Origin: Bacteroidales bacterium UBA5197
GTDB taxonomy: Bacteria > Bacteroidota > Bacteroidia > Bacteroidales > Lentimicrobiaceae
Assembly (NCBI GenBank): GCA_002412885.1
Contig: DHVX01000055.1
Location: 201,285-236,394, forward strand
Direction: 5' to 3'
Length of the DNA: 35,110 nt
Shown here: piece by piece, positions 7,889 to 15,877 of the stretch
How positions within the stretch are numbered: position 1 is the stretch's first letter
Layout: every line of letters starts with the position of its first letter
Position numbers and translations under genes: made by a program
Notes under the pieces: generated by a model
What the model saw: the letters and a program-made list of their open reading frames with translations, nothing else
What the model was told of the DNA's origin: nothing
Databases searched by the model: none

Positions 7889-8065
7889 TCAAGCATGAGT
7901 TGCCTGCAAAATTTATGGAAGCAACACAGTAACCCTTCACATTTTTATCCGGAATATTAACCGGCCTTTTTCAGTGAACAAGTTTCACAGACCATATCAT
8001 TATTGCAGATGATTTCTGTAAAATGATCAGGCTATCTGAAAAAGTGCCTAAAATCATACTTTCAC

Positions 8066-10318
8066 ATGAAGTCCAAAATACTTATTATTTTACTGTTTGC
8101 CCTGATAACCGGGCTAAACAATTCTTTTGCACAAAGCATTCAGCTTCTCGATTTAAACACCAGACAGCCCATTGAAGGAGCAAGCTGGCAATATGACGGA
8201 AAGTCGGGCATAACCAGCCACCGCGGCACTTTCACAATTGAATACAAGGCCGATGCCACGCTCTCACTGTCACATTTAAACTACGGATCATGGAACCTTA
8301 CCCCTGCTGAAGTAAAAAAAGTGCTGGAAATAAAAGCTATTTTCAGGGAAGAAACCAGCCACTCACTGATGCCGATTACCATAGTTGCTTTACATACCCC
8401 GCTGAGCAGTCAGGCTATGCTTTCGCTGAACACACGTGACCGCCTGGCTCACGACGGCGGCGACATTCTGAACAGTATAGAAGGTTTCAGTTCGATACGC
8501 AAAAGCGGAGCTTATGGATTTGATCCGGTATTCAGGGGTTTTAAGTACGATCAGCTGAACATTATCATCAATGGCGCACAAACTGCCACAGCTGCCTGCC
8601 CCAACCGCATGGATCCGCCTTCGAGCCAGGTAGCTCCAAACATGATCAGTCATATTGAGGTACAAAAAGGGCCACATTCCCTGCGCTATGGCAACTCTTT
8701 CGGGGCAACCATCAACTACATTCCGCTTGCACCAAGGTATTCTGACAAACAGAGCCTATACGGAAGAATAACCGGGAGTTTCGAAACAAATGGTGAGATT
8801 ATCAGAAATGAAGGAGTGGTCGGCATAAGCGGAAAACGCTACGACCTGGGAATTTTCGGTTCGTTTGCCAAAGGAAGTAACTACACTGACGGCGATGGCA
8901 ATTCAGTGGCAGCAAGGTTTTCAAGAGCCAGTGCAGGAGCCAGCCTTGGCATAAAAATTTCTGAAAAGCAAAACCTGAACCTATCAGCCACGAGAAATTT
9001 TGCACGCGACACCGACTTTCCTACCCTACCTATGGATCTGCGCAGCGATGACACATGGCTGCTGAATGCCAGGCACAGTTTCAATATCAACCGGGATGTA
9101 TTAAAATCATGGAACACTGCAATCTATGCCTCACTGGTTGATCACAAGATGGATAATCTGCTGAAAACCATAGATCCACGAATGATGAATGCATCAACCC
9201 CGGCAAAAACAAAAGCCTATGGAGGAAGAACAGAAGGGCGTTGGTTATCGGGAAACTCAAGTGTGTTTGCCGGAGCTGATTTAAGAATAGAAAACGCATC
9301 AGGAGAAAGAAAAAGAGAGTTCATTGCAGGGCCAAATGCAGGAAAAGTATTTTATGACAATGTCTGGCAAAATGGAACCATAAGCAAAAGTGCCGTGTTT
9401 GCTGAATTTCAAAAAACACTGACAGGCCTGACACTTATATTCTCGGGACGATTGGAACTTAATCAATCAGGCATTGATGATGAGGCTGTTGAGTTCAGCA
9501 ACAACTATGAAAGTACTGCTGAAACTCAGGTAAACCCTGCAGTAAGTGCTGGAGGTGTAAAAAGCATCGGGAATAATTTTTCAGCCGGCATATGGCTTGG
9601 AAGTGCCAAGCGAAGCGGAAGTATGACCGAAAGGTTTATCAACTATTTTCCTGTTGGACAGGATGCCTTTGAATTACTCGGCAACCCCAACATTAAACCG
9701 GAAACCAACAACCAGGCAGACTTCAACCTGAGTTATAAATCTGTAAAAACCATAGTATCACTCGATATCTTTGCTTCAATAATCAACCAGTACATTTCTG
9801 CAACGATAGATACAAGTCTTACTCCCCGGTTTCCGACTAGCCCGGGTGTAAGAAGATTTGTCAACATCGACAAGGCTTTTAAAACCGGATTTGAGGTGAG
9901 CTGGAAACAAAGTCTTACCACCCGGATTCAGCAGCGACTGTCGGTTGCATACACCTATGGGCAGAATACAGTTATCGATGAACCACTTCCTGAAATTGCC
10001 CCAATGGATTTCAGGTATTCACTTTCGGGAAGTTTCTTTAAAGATAAACTGCGGCCATCAATAAACCTGAGGCATGTGCTGAGTCAGGAAAGAACATCTG
10101 CTGAGTTTGGCGAAAAGAAAAGCCCTGCATTTACGCTGGCTGATATTACAGTTTCCTGGAAATTCAACAAAGTGCTGAGCGCAACTGCAGGTGTGCAAAA
10201 TCTTTTTGATGTAGCTTATTATGAACACCTTAACCGCCCGATAAGCGGAACAACGCCAAAGCCAATTTATGCACCCGGCAGGAATTTTTCTATCGCGGTG
10301 ATTGCAGATTTGTTTTAG
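8066..10318 (+). CDS. TonB-dependent receptor of the OprC/NosA copper type
   Basis: 750 residues with a signal peptide (1-22), a short N-terminal domain, a plug (about 105-225) and a barrel ending in ...AVIADLF. The plug contains ACPNRMDPP, so Cys178-x3-Met182 matches the CxxxM half of the copper site described for Pseudomonas OprC. The barrel contains DHKMDN, so His360-x-Met362 matches the HxM half. RDTDFPTLPMDLR (about 314-326) is also typical of this receptor group. It would import copper across the outer membrane with TonB energy. The Cys-rich small gene ends 177 bases upstream on the same strand, and the two may form a unit. Family and ligand call are strong; transport direction and use in this organism are inferred. 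Confidence 0.88.
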   Translation: MKSKILIILLFALITGLNNSFAQSIQLLDLNTRQPIEGASWQYDGKSGITSHRGTFTIEYKADATLSLSHLNYGSWNLTPAEVKKVLEIKAIFREETSHSLMPITIVALHTPLSSQAMLSLNTRDRLAHDGGDILNSIEGFSSIRKSGAYGFDPVFRGFKYDQLNIIINGAQTATAACPNRMDPPSSQVAPNMISHIEVQKGPHSLRYGNSFGATINYIPLAPRYSDKQSLYGRITGSFETNGEIIRNEGVVGISGKRYDLGIFGSFAKGSNYTDGDGNSVAARFSRASAGASLGIKISEKQNLNLSATRNFARDTDFPTLPMDLRSDDTWLLNARHSFNINRDVLKSWNTAIYASLVDHKMDNLLKTIDPRMMNASTPAKTKAYGGRTEGRWLSGNSSVFAGADLRIENASGERKREFIAGPNAGKVFYDNVWQNGTISKSAVFAEFQKTLTGLTLIFSGRLELNQSGIDDEAVEFSNNYESTAETQVNPAVSAGGVKSIGNNFSAGIWLGSAKRSGSMTERFINYFPVGQDAFELLGNPNIKPETNNQADFNLSYKSVKTIVSLDIFASIINQYISATIDTSLTPRFPTSPGVRRFVNIDKAFKTGFEVSWKQSLTTRIQQRLSVAYTYGQNTVIDEPLPEIAPMDFRYSLSGSFFKDKLRPSINLRHVLSQERTSAEFGEKKSPAFTLADITVSWKFNKVLSATAGVQNLFDVAYYEHLNRPISGTTPKPIYAPGRNFSIAVIADLF

Positions 10319-10346
10319 AAAATAAAGCTATTGGCAAAAACAAATT

Positions 10347-10390
10347 AAGCTGTTTCAGAAGTTTTATTTCTACAACTTCTGAAACAGCTT
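10347..10390. terminator. Bidirectional terminator between convergent genes
   Basis: A perfect 17-bp inverted repeat (aagctgtttcagaagtt at 10347-10363 with its complement at 10374-10390) has a 10-base loop. It is followed on the plus strand by ATTTTT and preceded by A-rich sequence for the minus strand. It ends the copper receptor transcript and probably the opposing hydrolase transcript. Confidence 0.85.
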
Positions 10391-10441
10391 ATTTTTCATC
10401 AGCCCTCACTTACTTTCAATAATCCGTCCTTGTTTCTGTTC

Positions 10442-11797
10442 TCAATCTTTCAGCGCTGCCAGCACATCGGCAAGCAATGCATTAAAATCCATATCGTTGG
10501 TTTGTTTGCGTGAATAACCCAAAACTACCACAGCCAGTTCTTCTTCGGGAAAGATAAAAATACGCTGACCGTTGTGGCCGCGGCACATATACATTTTTTC
10601 AGATGATGAAGGTAATCCGCCATCGGCATTCAGCCAGAAAGAAGCACCATATGCACCTTTGCTGTCAGGGACAACAGTTGTGGTATAATCCACCCAACCC
10701 TCAGGGAGTATGCGTTCGCCGTTAAAAACTCCATCGTTCATATAAAGCAATGCAAACCTGGCATAATCGCGGGCTGTGGCATAAATGTAGGATGATCCAA
10801 CCTGATTGCCGGAAGCATCCGTTTCAAAAACCGCATCAGGCATACCAATGCGGTTGAACAACTTCTCCGCTGCAAACCGGTAATAAGCCTCGTCATTGGC
10901 CAGCACATCGCGCATCAGCGAATTGATGATGTTGGTGGTTCCGGAAGAATAGTACCACTTCTCCCCTACCGGCGTTTTCAGTGTTTGCGAAGCAGCAAAT
11001 GCGGCAAAGTCATGTTCGCGGTGCAGCATAAGTGTTACATCAGACCGGTTTCCATAATCTTCGTTCCATTTCAATCCGCTTTGCATGCGCAAAAGGTCGT
11101 TTATGGTGATGGTTTTCCGCTCATCGCCTTGCCATTCAGCCACTTCAGCAGGTGCAGAAATATCAAGCAAATTCTCTTTCACCATAATCCCGGCAAGGGC
11201 ATTGGTAAAACTTTTGGCCATAGACCAGGAAAGTAGTCGGGTGTCTGCTGAAATTCCCGGCTTATAACCTTCAATAACCGGAATGCCTTTGTGCATGACC
11301 AGAAATGCAAAAGCATGACCTCCATAGCTATCTTTATCGATGATGTTTGTTTTCACGGCCTGCAACTTATCAGGATTTATGCCCGTTACAGAATCAGGAA
11401 TTATATTTCCCATTGGCCATAAAACTGAATCCTGATGATAATCCGGCTTTGCAATTTCAGGAAAACTTTGAGAGAAAAGTGTTTCAACATCGGTATCTCT
11501 CACCAGCGTGCAACCTAAACCTTCGCGGTAAACGGCAACTGACTTCCCCCAAAGGAAACGGCTTGTAACCATTTTCTGATCATAATCCACGGTGTTGTTT
11601 GCGTACTTTATAAAGGAAAAATTCAGATCGAGTGTTTCCACATCTTCCTGCATCCGCTCCGAAATAAAAACAGCCGAAGCCAGATTCTTTGCCGCATAAC
11701 CGGTTATAATCGGCAAAAGTGAATTGAGATAAATGGCTCCGCCGGTAATTGCAGCAAGCAGTAAAGCCAGCAAGGTGAAATAAATCTTACGCTTCAT
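10442..11797 (-). CDS. Serine hydrolase of the beta-lactamase / class C penicillin-binding fold
   Basis: 451 residues with an uncleaved-looking N-terminal membrane helix (about 5-28), so the catalytic part is probably periplasmic and anchored. The nucleophile motif is SMAK (Ser192-x-x-Lys195), followed by the YYSSGTTN box (about 282-289, Tyr-x-Ser) and a GHNGQ segment in place of the KTG box. This set is typical of the esterase/EstB- and 6-aminohexanoate-hydrolase-like members of the family rather than of antibiotic-degrading beta-lactamases. The substrate is unknown. It is convergent with the copper receptor and separated from the next minus-strand gene upstream by a strong terminator. Confidence 0.88.
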   Translation of the reverse strand: MKRKIYFTLLALLLAAITGGAIYLNSLLPIITGYAAKNLASAVFISERMQEDVETLDLNFSFIKYANNTVDYDQKMVTSRFLWGKSVAVYREGLGCTLVRDTDVETLFSQSFPEIAKPDYHQDSVLWPMGNIIPDSVTGINPDKLQAVKTNIIDKDSYGGHAFAFLVMHKGIPVIEGYKPGISADTRLLSWSMAKSFTNALAGIMVKENLLDISAPAEVAEWQGDERKTITINDLLRMQSGLKWNEDYGNRSDVTLMLHREHDFAAFAASQTLKTPVGEKWYYSSGTTNIINSLMRDVLANDEAYYRFAAEKLFNRIGMPDAVFETDASGNQVGSSYIYATARDYARFALLYMNDGVFNGERILPEGWVDYTTTVVPDSKGAYGASFWLNADGGLPSSSEKMYMCRGHNGQRIFIFPEEELAVVVLGYSRKQTNDMDFNALLADVLAALKD

Positions 11798-11826
11798 AAA
11801 GTTGAGGTTTTTGAATCAGTTACCAA

Positions 11827-11834
11827 CAAAGGTA
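11827..11834 (-). promoter_or_regulatory. -7 box of the serine hydrolase gene
   Basis: On the minus strand TACCTTTG matches TAnnTTTG exactly, 30 bases before the start codon. It lies just past the terminator of the upstream gene. Confidence 0.6.
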
Positions 11835-11866
11835 GGGAGTTAAGGAGTGAAATAGATGACTTTTAT

Positions 11867-11902
11867 AAAAAAAAGGAACTTTTCTCCGAAGAGAAAAATT
11901 CC
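11867..11902 (-). terminator. Strong terminator with UUCG tetraloop
   Basis: On the minus strand ggaa-t-ttttctc-ttcg-gagaaaa-g-ttcc forms a 12-bp stem with a G-U pair, a C(UUCG)G loop and a following run of eight T. It ends the transcript of the T9SS cargo gene. Confidence 0.85.
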
Positions 11903-11986
11903 CGAACTACCTTGTCGTTGGGTTGGATCAGACCTGTAATCTAAAGACTGACATAGGTTCATATAGAATTTTCATGTTGTTAATCC

Positions 11987-14476
11987 TCAAAGTTTCATAA
12001 TTTTCTTCACCATCATTTGATTTTTAAAATTTACAAGCACAAAATAGATCCCTGCCGGAAGCCAGGAGGCATCAAAACTGAACTCATGTTTACCTGAATT
12101 CTGATCACAATCAACCAGGGTACTTATCTCTTTCCCTGAAAAGTCAAAGACCTTTATCACAACATGTGTTTGTGAGAGCAGTTGCCAACTAAGGGTAGTC
12201 GTTTTGGAAAAGGGATTCGGGTAACACTGAAGCATGGATGAATTATCCCCATACATGGCACTTTCATTTTCTGATATCCCAACTGTGGTATTTTCGTTAT
12301 ACCCGATAAGGTAAACGGTACTCAGGCTTCCGATTTCGGTGCAGCTGATATTGATCTGAGCGTTAAAAACACTACCGACAGGAGAAAACTGCACTGAAAC
12401 TTCATAGGCTTCACCGGGTGTGACGGTTTGAATTCCTCCACCTGATATAATGGCAAATGACTCTGCTCCTGCCCCGGTAATGGTTGATCCGTCAAACTGC
12501 CAGCCTGCAGTGCCTGTATTCATGCAACTCACCTGATGTATATCGTCATTCAGGTAAAAAAGCTGAGAATTCATATGGTTGGTAAATCTGCCCCTGTTAA
12601 TGATGTCACCCTGTACATAGAGCGCCAATGGCTCTTGCTCAGTGGGTTCATTTCTGATCAAACCATTGTTCTCCAGATTACCATAATTGTAAAGGCTATA
12701 GATGTGATAACCTCCACCGTATATCTGTGACTGAAGCGTATCGGTAACCAGCAGATCGCCATAGAATTTATTCCCGTTATCAATCACCACAACTCCCCTG
12801 ATTTCAACATTGTCGAAGGCGGTCAAATTGTGAAGGGTGGCATTTTTAATGATGGCCGATCTTACGGTTCCATTGTGGAGGTAGCCTGAAATATCAATTT
12901 CATGGTGGCCCATCTGCAGGTTTGACCGTAGCAGGTTATAATTCCCGGCTATTTTAAGATCGCTGGTGGCGACTACCATACTGACTGAATCGGTATCAGA
13001 GAAATTTGTATGAAACACTTTCCCTGTCTCCTGTCGGATATTCTGAGGCTGAGTACCAGTGAATCTGGTATAACTGTTTTTCCAGGAACCCTGATTGTCA
13101 ATATCCCCGGTAATGTCCAGAGAAAGTACATCACCATCGTTTATGTTCCGGATCAGTCCGTAATTTGTAATGTCTCCCTGCACCTGAAGGGTATAGGAAG
13201 TACTTCCGCCGCCATACTCAACAGATTGAAGTGTATCATTCACAATCACATTGCCCTGGAAAATATTATTGTTCTCTATGGTAACCACCCCATTGATGGT
13301 TAAATTGCCGGCACTTGTTATGCTGCTCAGGTAGCCATTGTTCAGATTGGCATTATCAATCGTTCCATCCAGCAGCCATCCCCAAATCGTCAGTGTATTT
13401 CCTGCCATATTTAAGTTGGCTCCGTTCAGATCGAAATTATTCATTATCGTAATGTCCGTTTGTGCAACAATTTCACTTGCCGGGTTAAGGTCATAAAAGT
13501 AAGTGTCGAAAAATCTTCCGGATTCCTGTGAAATATATTGCGTTTCGTTTCCAACCAACTTCACATACCTGCATGACCACCAGCCATTATTCGATATGTT
13601 TCCGGTAATAAGGATTTCAAGGTCATCATCATTCAGCGGTGCACGCGTATCCATATTGTCTTTCACCACGCCGTTATTTGTCAGATTTCCATTAATCAGA
13701 AGCTTGTAGATCCCATATCCACCTCCGTAAACATTTGCCATCAGCGTATCGGTGACAATTATATTTCCTTCAAATTTCAGTGTATCAGCTATATCATAAC
13801 CGATTGAAAATGTGCCCAGTATTTCGAAATCACCGGCAAGAGTCCCCCTGTTGACGAGGCAATTGCGCATTTCAAGGGCATGGTTGCCAACATTAAACGT
13901 CTGGCCGTTTAACATCAGATGGCTCCGGTAGAAACCTCCTTCAAGGTAATAGTCACAGGTAAAAACCAGGTCGGTAACTGCGGTGATAACCGAACTGCCA
14001 GCCAGGATAATTTTGCTTCCCAATGTTTTACCGTCGGCCAGACTCAGGTTATGATTTTCGGATACCATTAATTCTGTTTCAACAGGCCTCCAGATATTGT
14101 TATTTGTGAGGTCGCCATAAACAAAGATCTTCAGGGCATCTTCAGGGCCGTTTTCAACCAGCCCATCATTGATCACGTTGCCATGAACATAAACCGGAAA
14201 AACTCCATAACCACCTCCATATCCTCCATTCCGAAGTGAACCAGACGAAGTGAGCGTGAGATCTTTACAATCGACCGAAAGAATGGTATAACCGCTGGTG
14301 TAAGCCTGCACAACGGGTCCATTGATTATTACGTCATCGCTTGCGCCGGGAACAACCCCTCCGACCCAGGTGCTGGGATCGTGCCAGTATCCACCGATTA
14401 CCGTTGACTGAATCTGTGAATGTACACTCACCGAAGCAATACACAAGATTATTGTGAAGAGTAGCATTTTTTTCAT
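11987..14476 (-). CDS. Secreted T9SS type A cargo protein with four tandem beta repeats
   Basis: 829 residues. A signal peptide (1-20) is followed by a G8-like WHDPSTWVGGVVP start (31-43). Four repeats of about 165 residues follow, each marked by a YGGG...V.GN(L/I)TN.G(L/V) block at about 85, 249, 421 and 586, consistent with a long beta-helix or repeat-sandwich stalk. The C-terminal 82 residues (LQCYPNPF at about 749-756 through to MVKKIMKL) are a type A sorting domain, so the protein should be exported across the outer membrane by type IX secretion and attached to the surface or released. Role in adhesion or polymer binding is only a guess. It is followed by a strong terminator. Confidence 0.88.
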   Translation of the reverse strand: MKKMLLFTIILCIASVSVHSQIQSTVIGGYWHDPSTWVGGVVPGASDDVIINGPVVQAYTSGYTILSVDCKDLTLTSSGSLRNGGYGGGYGVFPVYVHGNVINDGLVENGPEDALKIFVYGDLTNNNIWRPVETELMVSENHNLSLADGKTLGSKIILAGSSVITAVTDLVFTCDYYLEGGFYRSHLMLNGQTFNVGNHALEMRNCLVNRGTLAGDFEILGTFSIGYDIADTLKFEGNIIVTDTLMANVYGGGYGIYKLLINGNLTNNGVVKDNMDTRAPLNDDDLEILITGNISNNGWWSCRYVKLVGNETQYISQESGRFFDTYFYDLNPASEIVAQTDITIMNNFDLNGANLNMAGNTLTIWGWLLDGTIDNANLNNGYLSSITSAGNLTINGVVTIENNNIFQGNVIVNDTLQSVEYGGGSTSYTLQVQGDITNYGLIRNINDGDVLSLDITGDIDNQGSWKNSYTRFTGTQPQNIRQETGKVFHTNFSDTDSVSMVVATSDLKIAGNYNLLRSNLQMGHHEIDISGYLHNGTVRSAIIKNATLHNLTAFDNVEIRGVVVIDNGNKFYGDLLVTDTLQSQIYGGGYHIYSLYNYGNLENNGLIRNEPTEQEPLALYVQGDIINRGRFTNHMNSQLFYLNDDIHQVSCMNTGTAGWQFDGSTITGAGAESFAIISGGGIQTVTPGEAYEVSVQFSPVGSVFNAQINISCTEIGSLSTVYLIGYNENTTVGISENESAMYGDNSSMLQCYPNPFSKTTTLSWQLLSQTHVVIKVFDFSGKEISTLVDCDQNSGKHEFSFDASWLPAGIYFVLVNFKNQMMVKKIMKL

Positions 14477-14553
14477 AGTCTTGATTTTTAATTGTTTTAG
14501 TTAATATTTTGCATGTTTTACACTTTCCATCATTATTGCAAATCCAACTTTAG

Positions 14554-15711
14554 TTACCTTTTCCTGACTTCCGAGCGTTTAAAGCCTTGTGTGGTGATAT
14601 TCACATCATTGTTTGGGTGATAATTCTGATTGTCGGTATAAATCACATCACCCTGCTCATTCATCCAGCGGTAGTTCCATTCGTTGGTGCCACGCTCAGT
14701 TTCTCCGGTAAACGGGTTGTTGTAGTCTTCCTGACCGGTAAGGTTGAGGTACATGTCGTTGTTGATTTCTGAATTGGTAAGGGCGCGGTGTTCGGTTATC
14801 TCCCGGTCAATGTGCTCAATGTCACGCTGTGTCTGCAGGGCAATATTACTGTTCACCTGCTGGCTGCGGATTTCGCGGCTGATCCATTCAGGATTGAGTT
14901 TTACTGAGTGACCTATTGTGGCAAATACAGGAGCCATCTCCTCAAACAGGGGCTTTTCAGCCCGCACATACCAGGTTTCTTTGTTACTCCATAATCCTCC
15001 GCCGGCCTGCCCCCAGTCTTCAATGGTACAGACCATTTTTTCGAGGTATTGAATACCGTTCTCTGTATATTCCATTGTTGCGATGGCTGTTTGGTAATCG
15101 AAATGATAACCCCCCAGCATCAGGGCCGACATTTTGCGGTATTCATCCGATAGCTTTGGGAGTTGCTGAACATTGGTTATCTGAAGATTCTGTGCATGCG
15201 GATGCGCAAAGGGTACCGCGATTTCCCTTACAAAATCGACCGGAGGCATCATTCGCATCACCAGCATTCCATTGTAGTTACTCCCGTCGGGGAACAAGGG
15301 CCCCGCAAGGTTTTGGCCCGGGAAACGACGCATATCAAAGAAACGGGTATCAGGCAGCCAGCCCATGCCGGCTTTGTTGTCGGATGAGGTTAGTTTCATG
15401 TAGAGTTTTGCTTCGATGGCATTGCCAGATCCGCCGGAAGTACTGGGATCAACCCTGGTAATGCCTCCACTGATGCTCCATCCTTCGGGAAGCAGAAAAG
15501 TAAAAGCTTTCTCATTTGGTTCGCTGTTGCGATGAAATAAAACTGCTGGGCTATCATCTCCTGCAGTGATATTTTTTCCTTCCCGTGAATCCGTATTGAT
15601 TTCGGCATTACAGGCCAGAAGGCTAAGCAAAGACAGAAAAATTGTGGTAGTGGCCATGTAGTTCATGGTTAAGCGTTTTAAACTTACACCCGGCAAAATG
15701 CGAGTCAACAT
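14554..15711 (-). CDS. Lipoprotein of unknown function
   Basis: 385 residues from the first ATG. A second ATG at 15666 would give a signal peptide starting MNYMATTTIF, but that version lacks N-terminal basic residues, so I keep the longer start with moderate doubt. The lipobox is SLLAC (Cys34). The mature part begins acidic, then has LLPEGWSISGGI, a Trp- and Gly-rich middle and a hydrophilic C-terminus (TGQEDYNNPFTGETERGTNEW). I do not recognise a domain. It lies between the T9SS cargo gene and the TPR/HTH regulator on the same strand, with 77 and 166 bases of spacing, so co-regulation is possible but not shown. Confidence 0.75.
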   Translation of the reverse strand: MLTRILPGVSLKRLTMNYMATTTIFLSLLSLLACNAEINTDSREGKNITAGDDSPAVLFHRNSEPNEKAFTFLLPEGWSISGGITRVDPSTSGGSGNAIEAKLYMKLTSSDNKAGMGWLPDTRFFDMRRFPGQNLAGPLFPDGSNYNGMLVMRMMPPVDFVREIAVPFAHPHAQNLQITNVQQLPKLSDEYRKMSALMLGGYHFDYQTAIATMEYTENGIQYLEKMVCTIEDWGQAGGGLWSNKETWYVRAEKPLFEEMAPVFATIGHSVKLNPEWISREIRSQQVNSNIALQTQRDIEHIDREITEHRALTNSEINNDMYLNLTGQEDYNNPFTGETERGTNEWNYRWMNEQGDVIYTDNQNYHPNNDVNITTQGFKRSEVRKR

Positions 15712-15731
15712 ACTTACAGTGAAATCACGGC

Positions 15732-15739
15732 CAAAAGTA
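15732..15739 (-). promoter_or_regulatory. -7 box ahead of the large lipoprotein
   Basis: On the minus strand TACTTTTG matches TAnnTTTG, about 20 bases before the first ATG at 15711. No clear -33 box is seen. Confidence 0.45.
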
Positions 15740-15877
15740 AAACAGGGTTTTCAATAACCTCATTAATTACACCTTACAATATCACACAGACCACCCTACA
15801 AAAACACTCAGTGTGATAAAAGGAATAAAAATAAAGGAGAAAGGGTATCTGGAAAAGGCGATGAAAAGCCAATGATA

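Noticed and set aside
10442..11797. Antibiotic-resistance beta-lactamase
   Set aside because: The SxxK and YxS motifs fit the wider serine hydrolase family; the KTG box is replaced and the N-terminal region is unlike class C enzymes.
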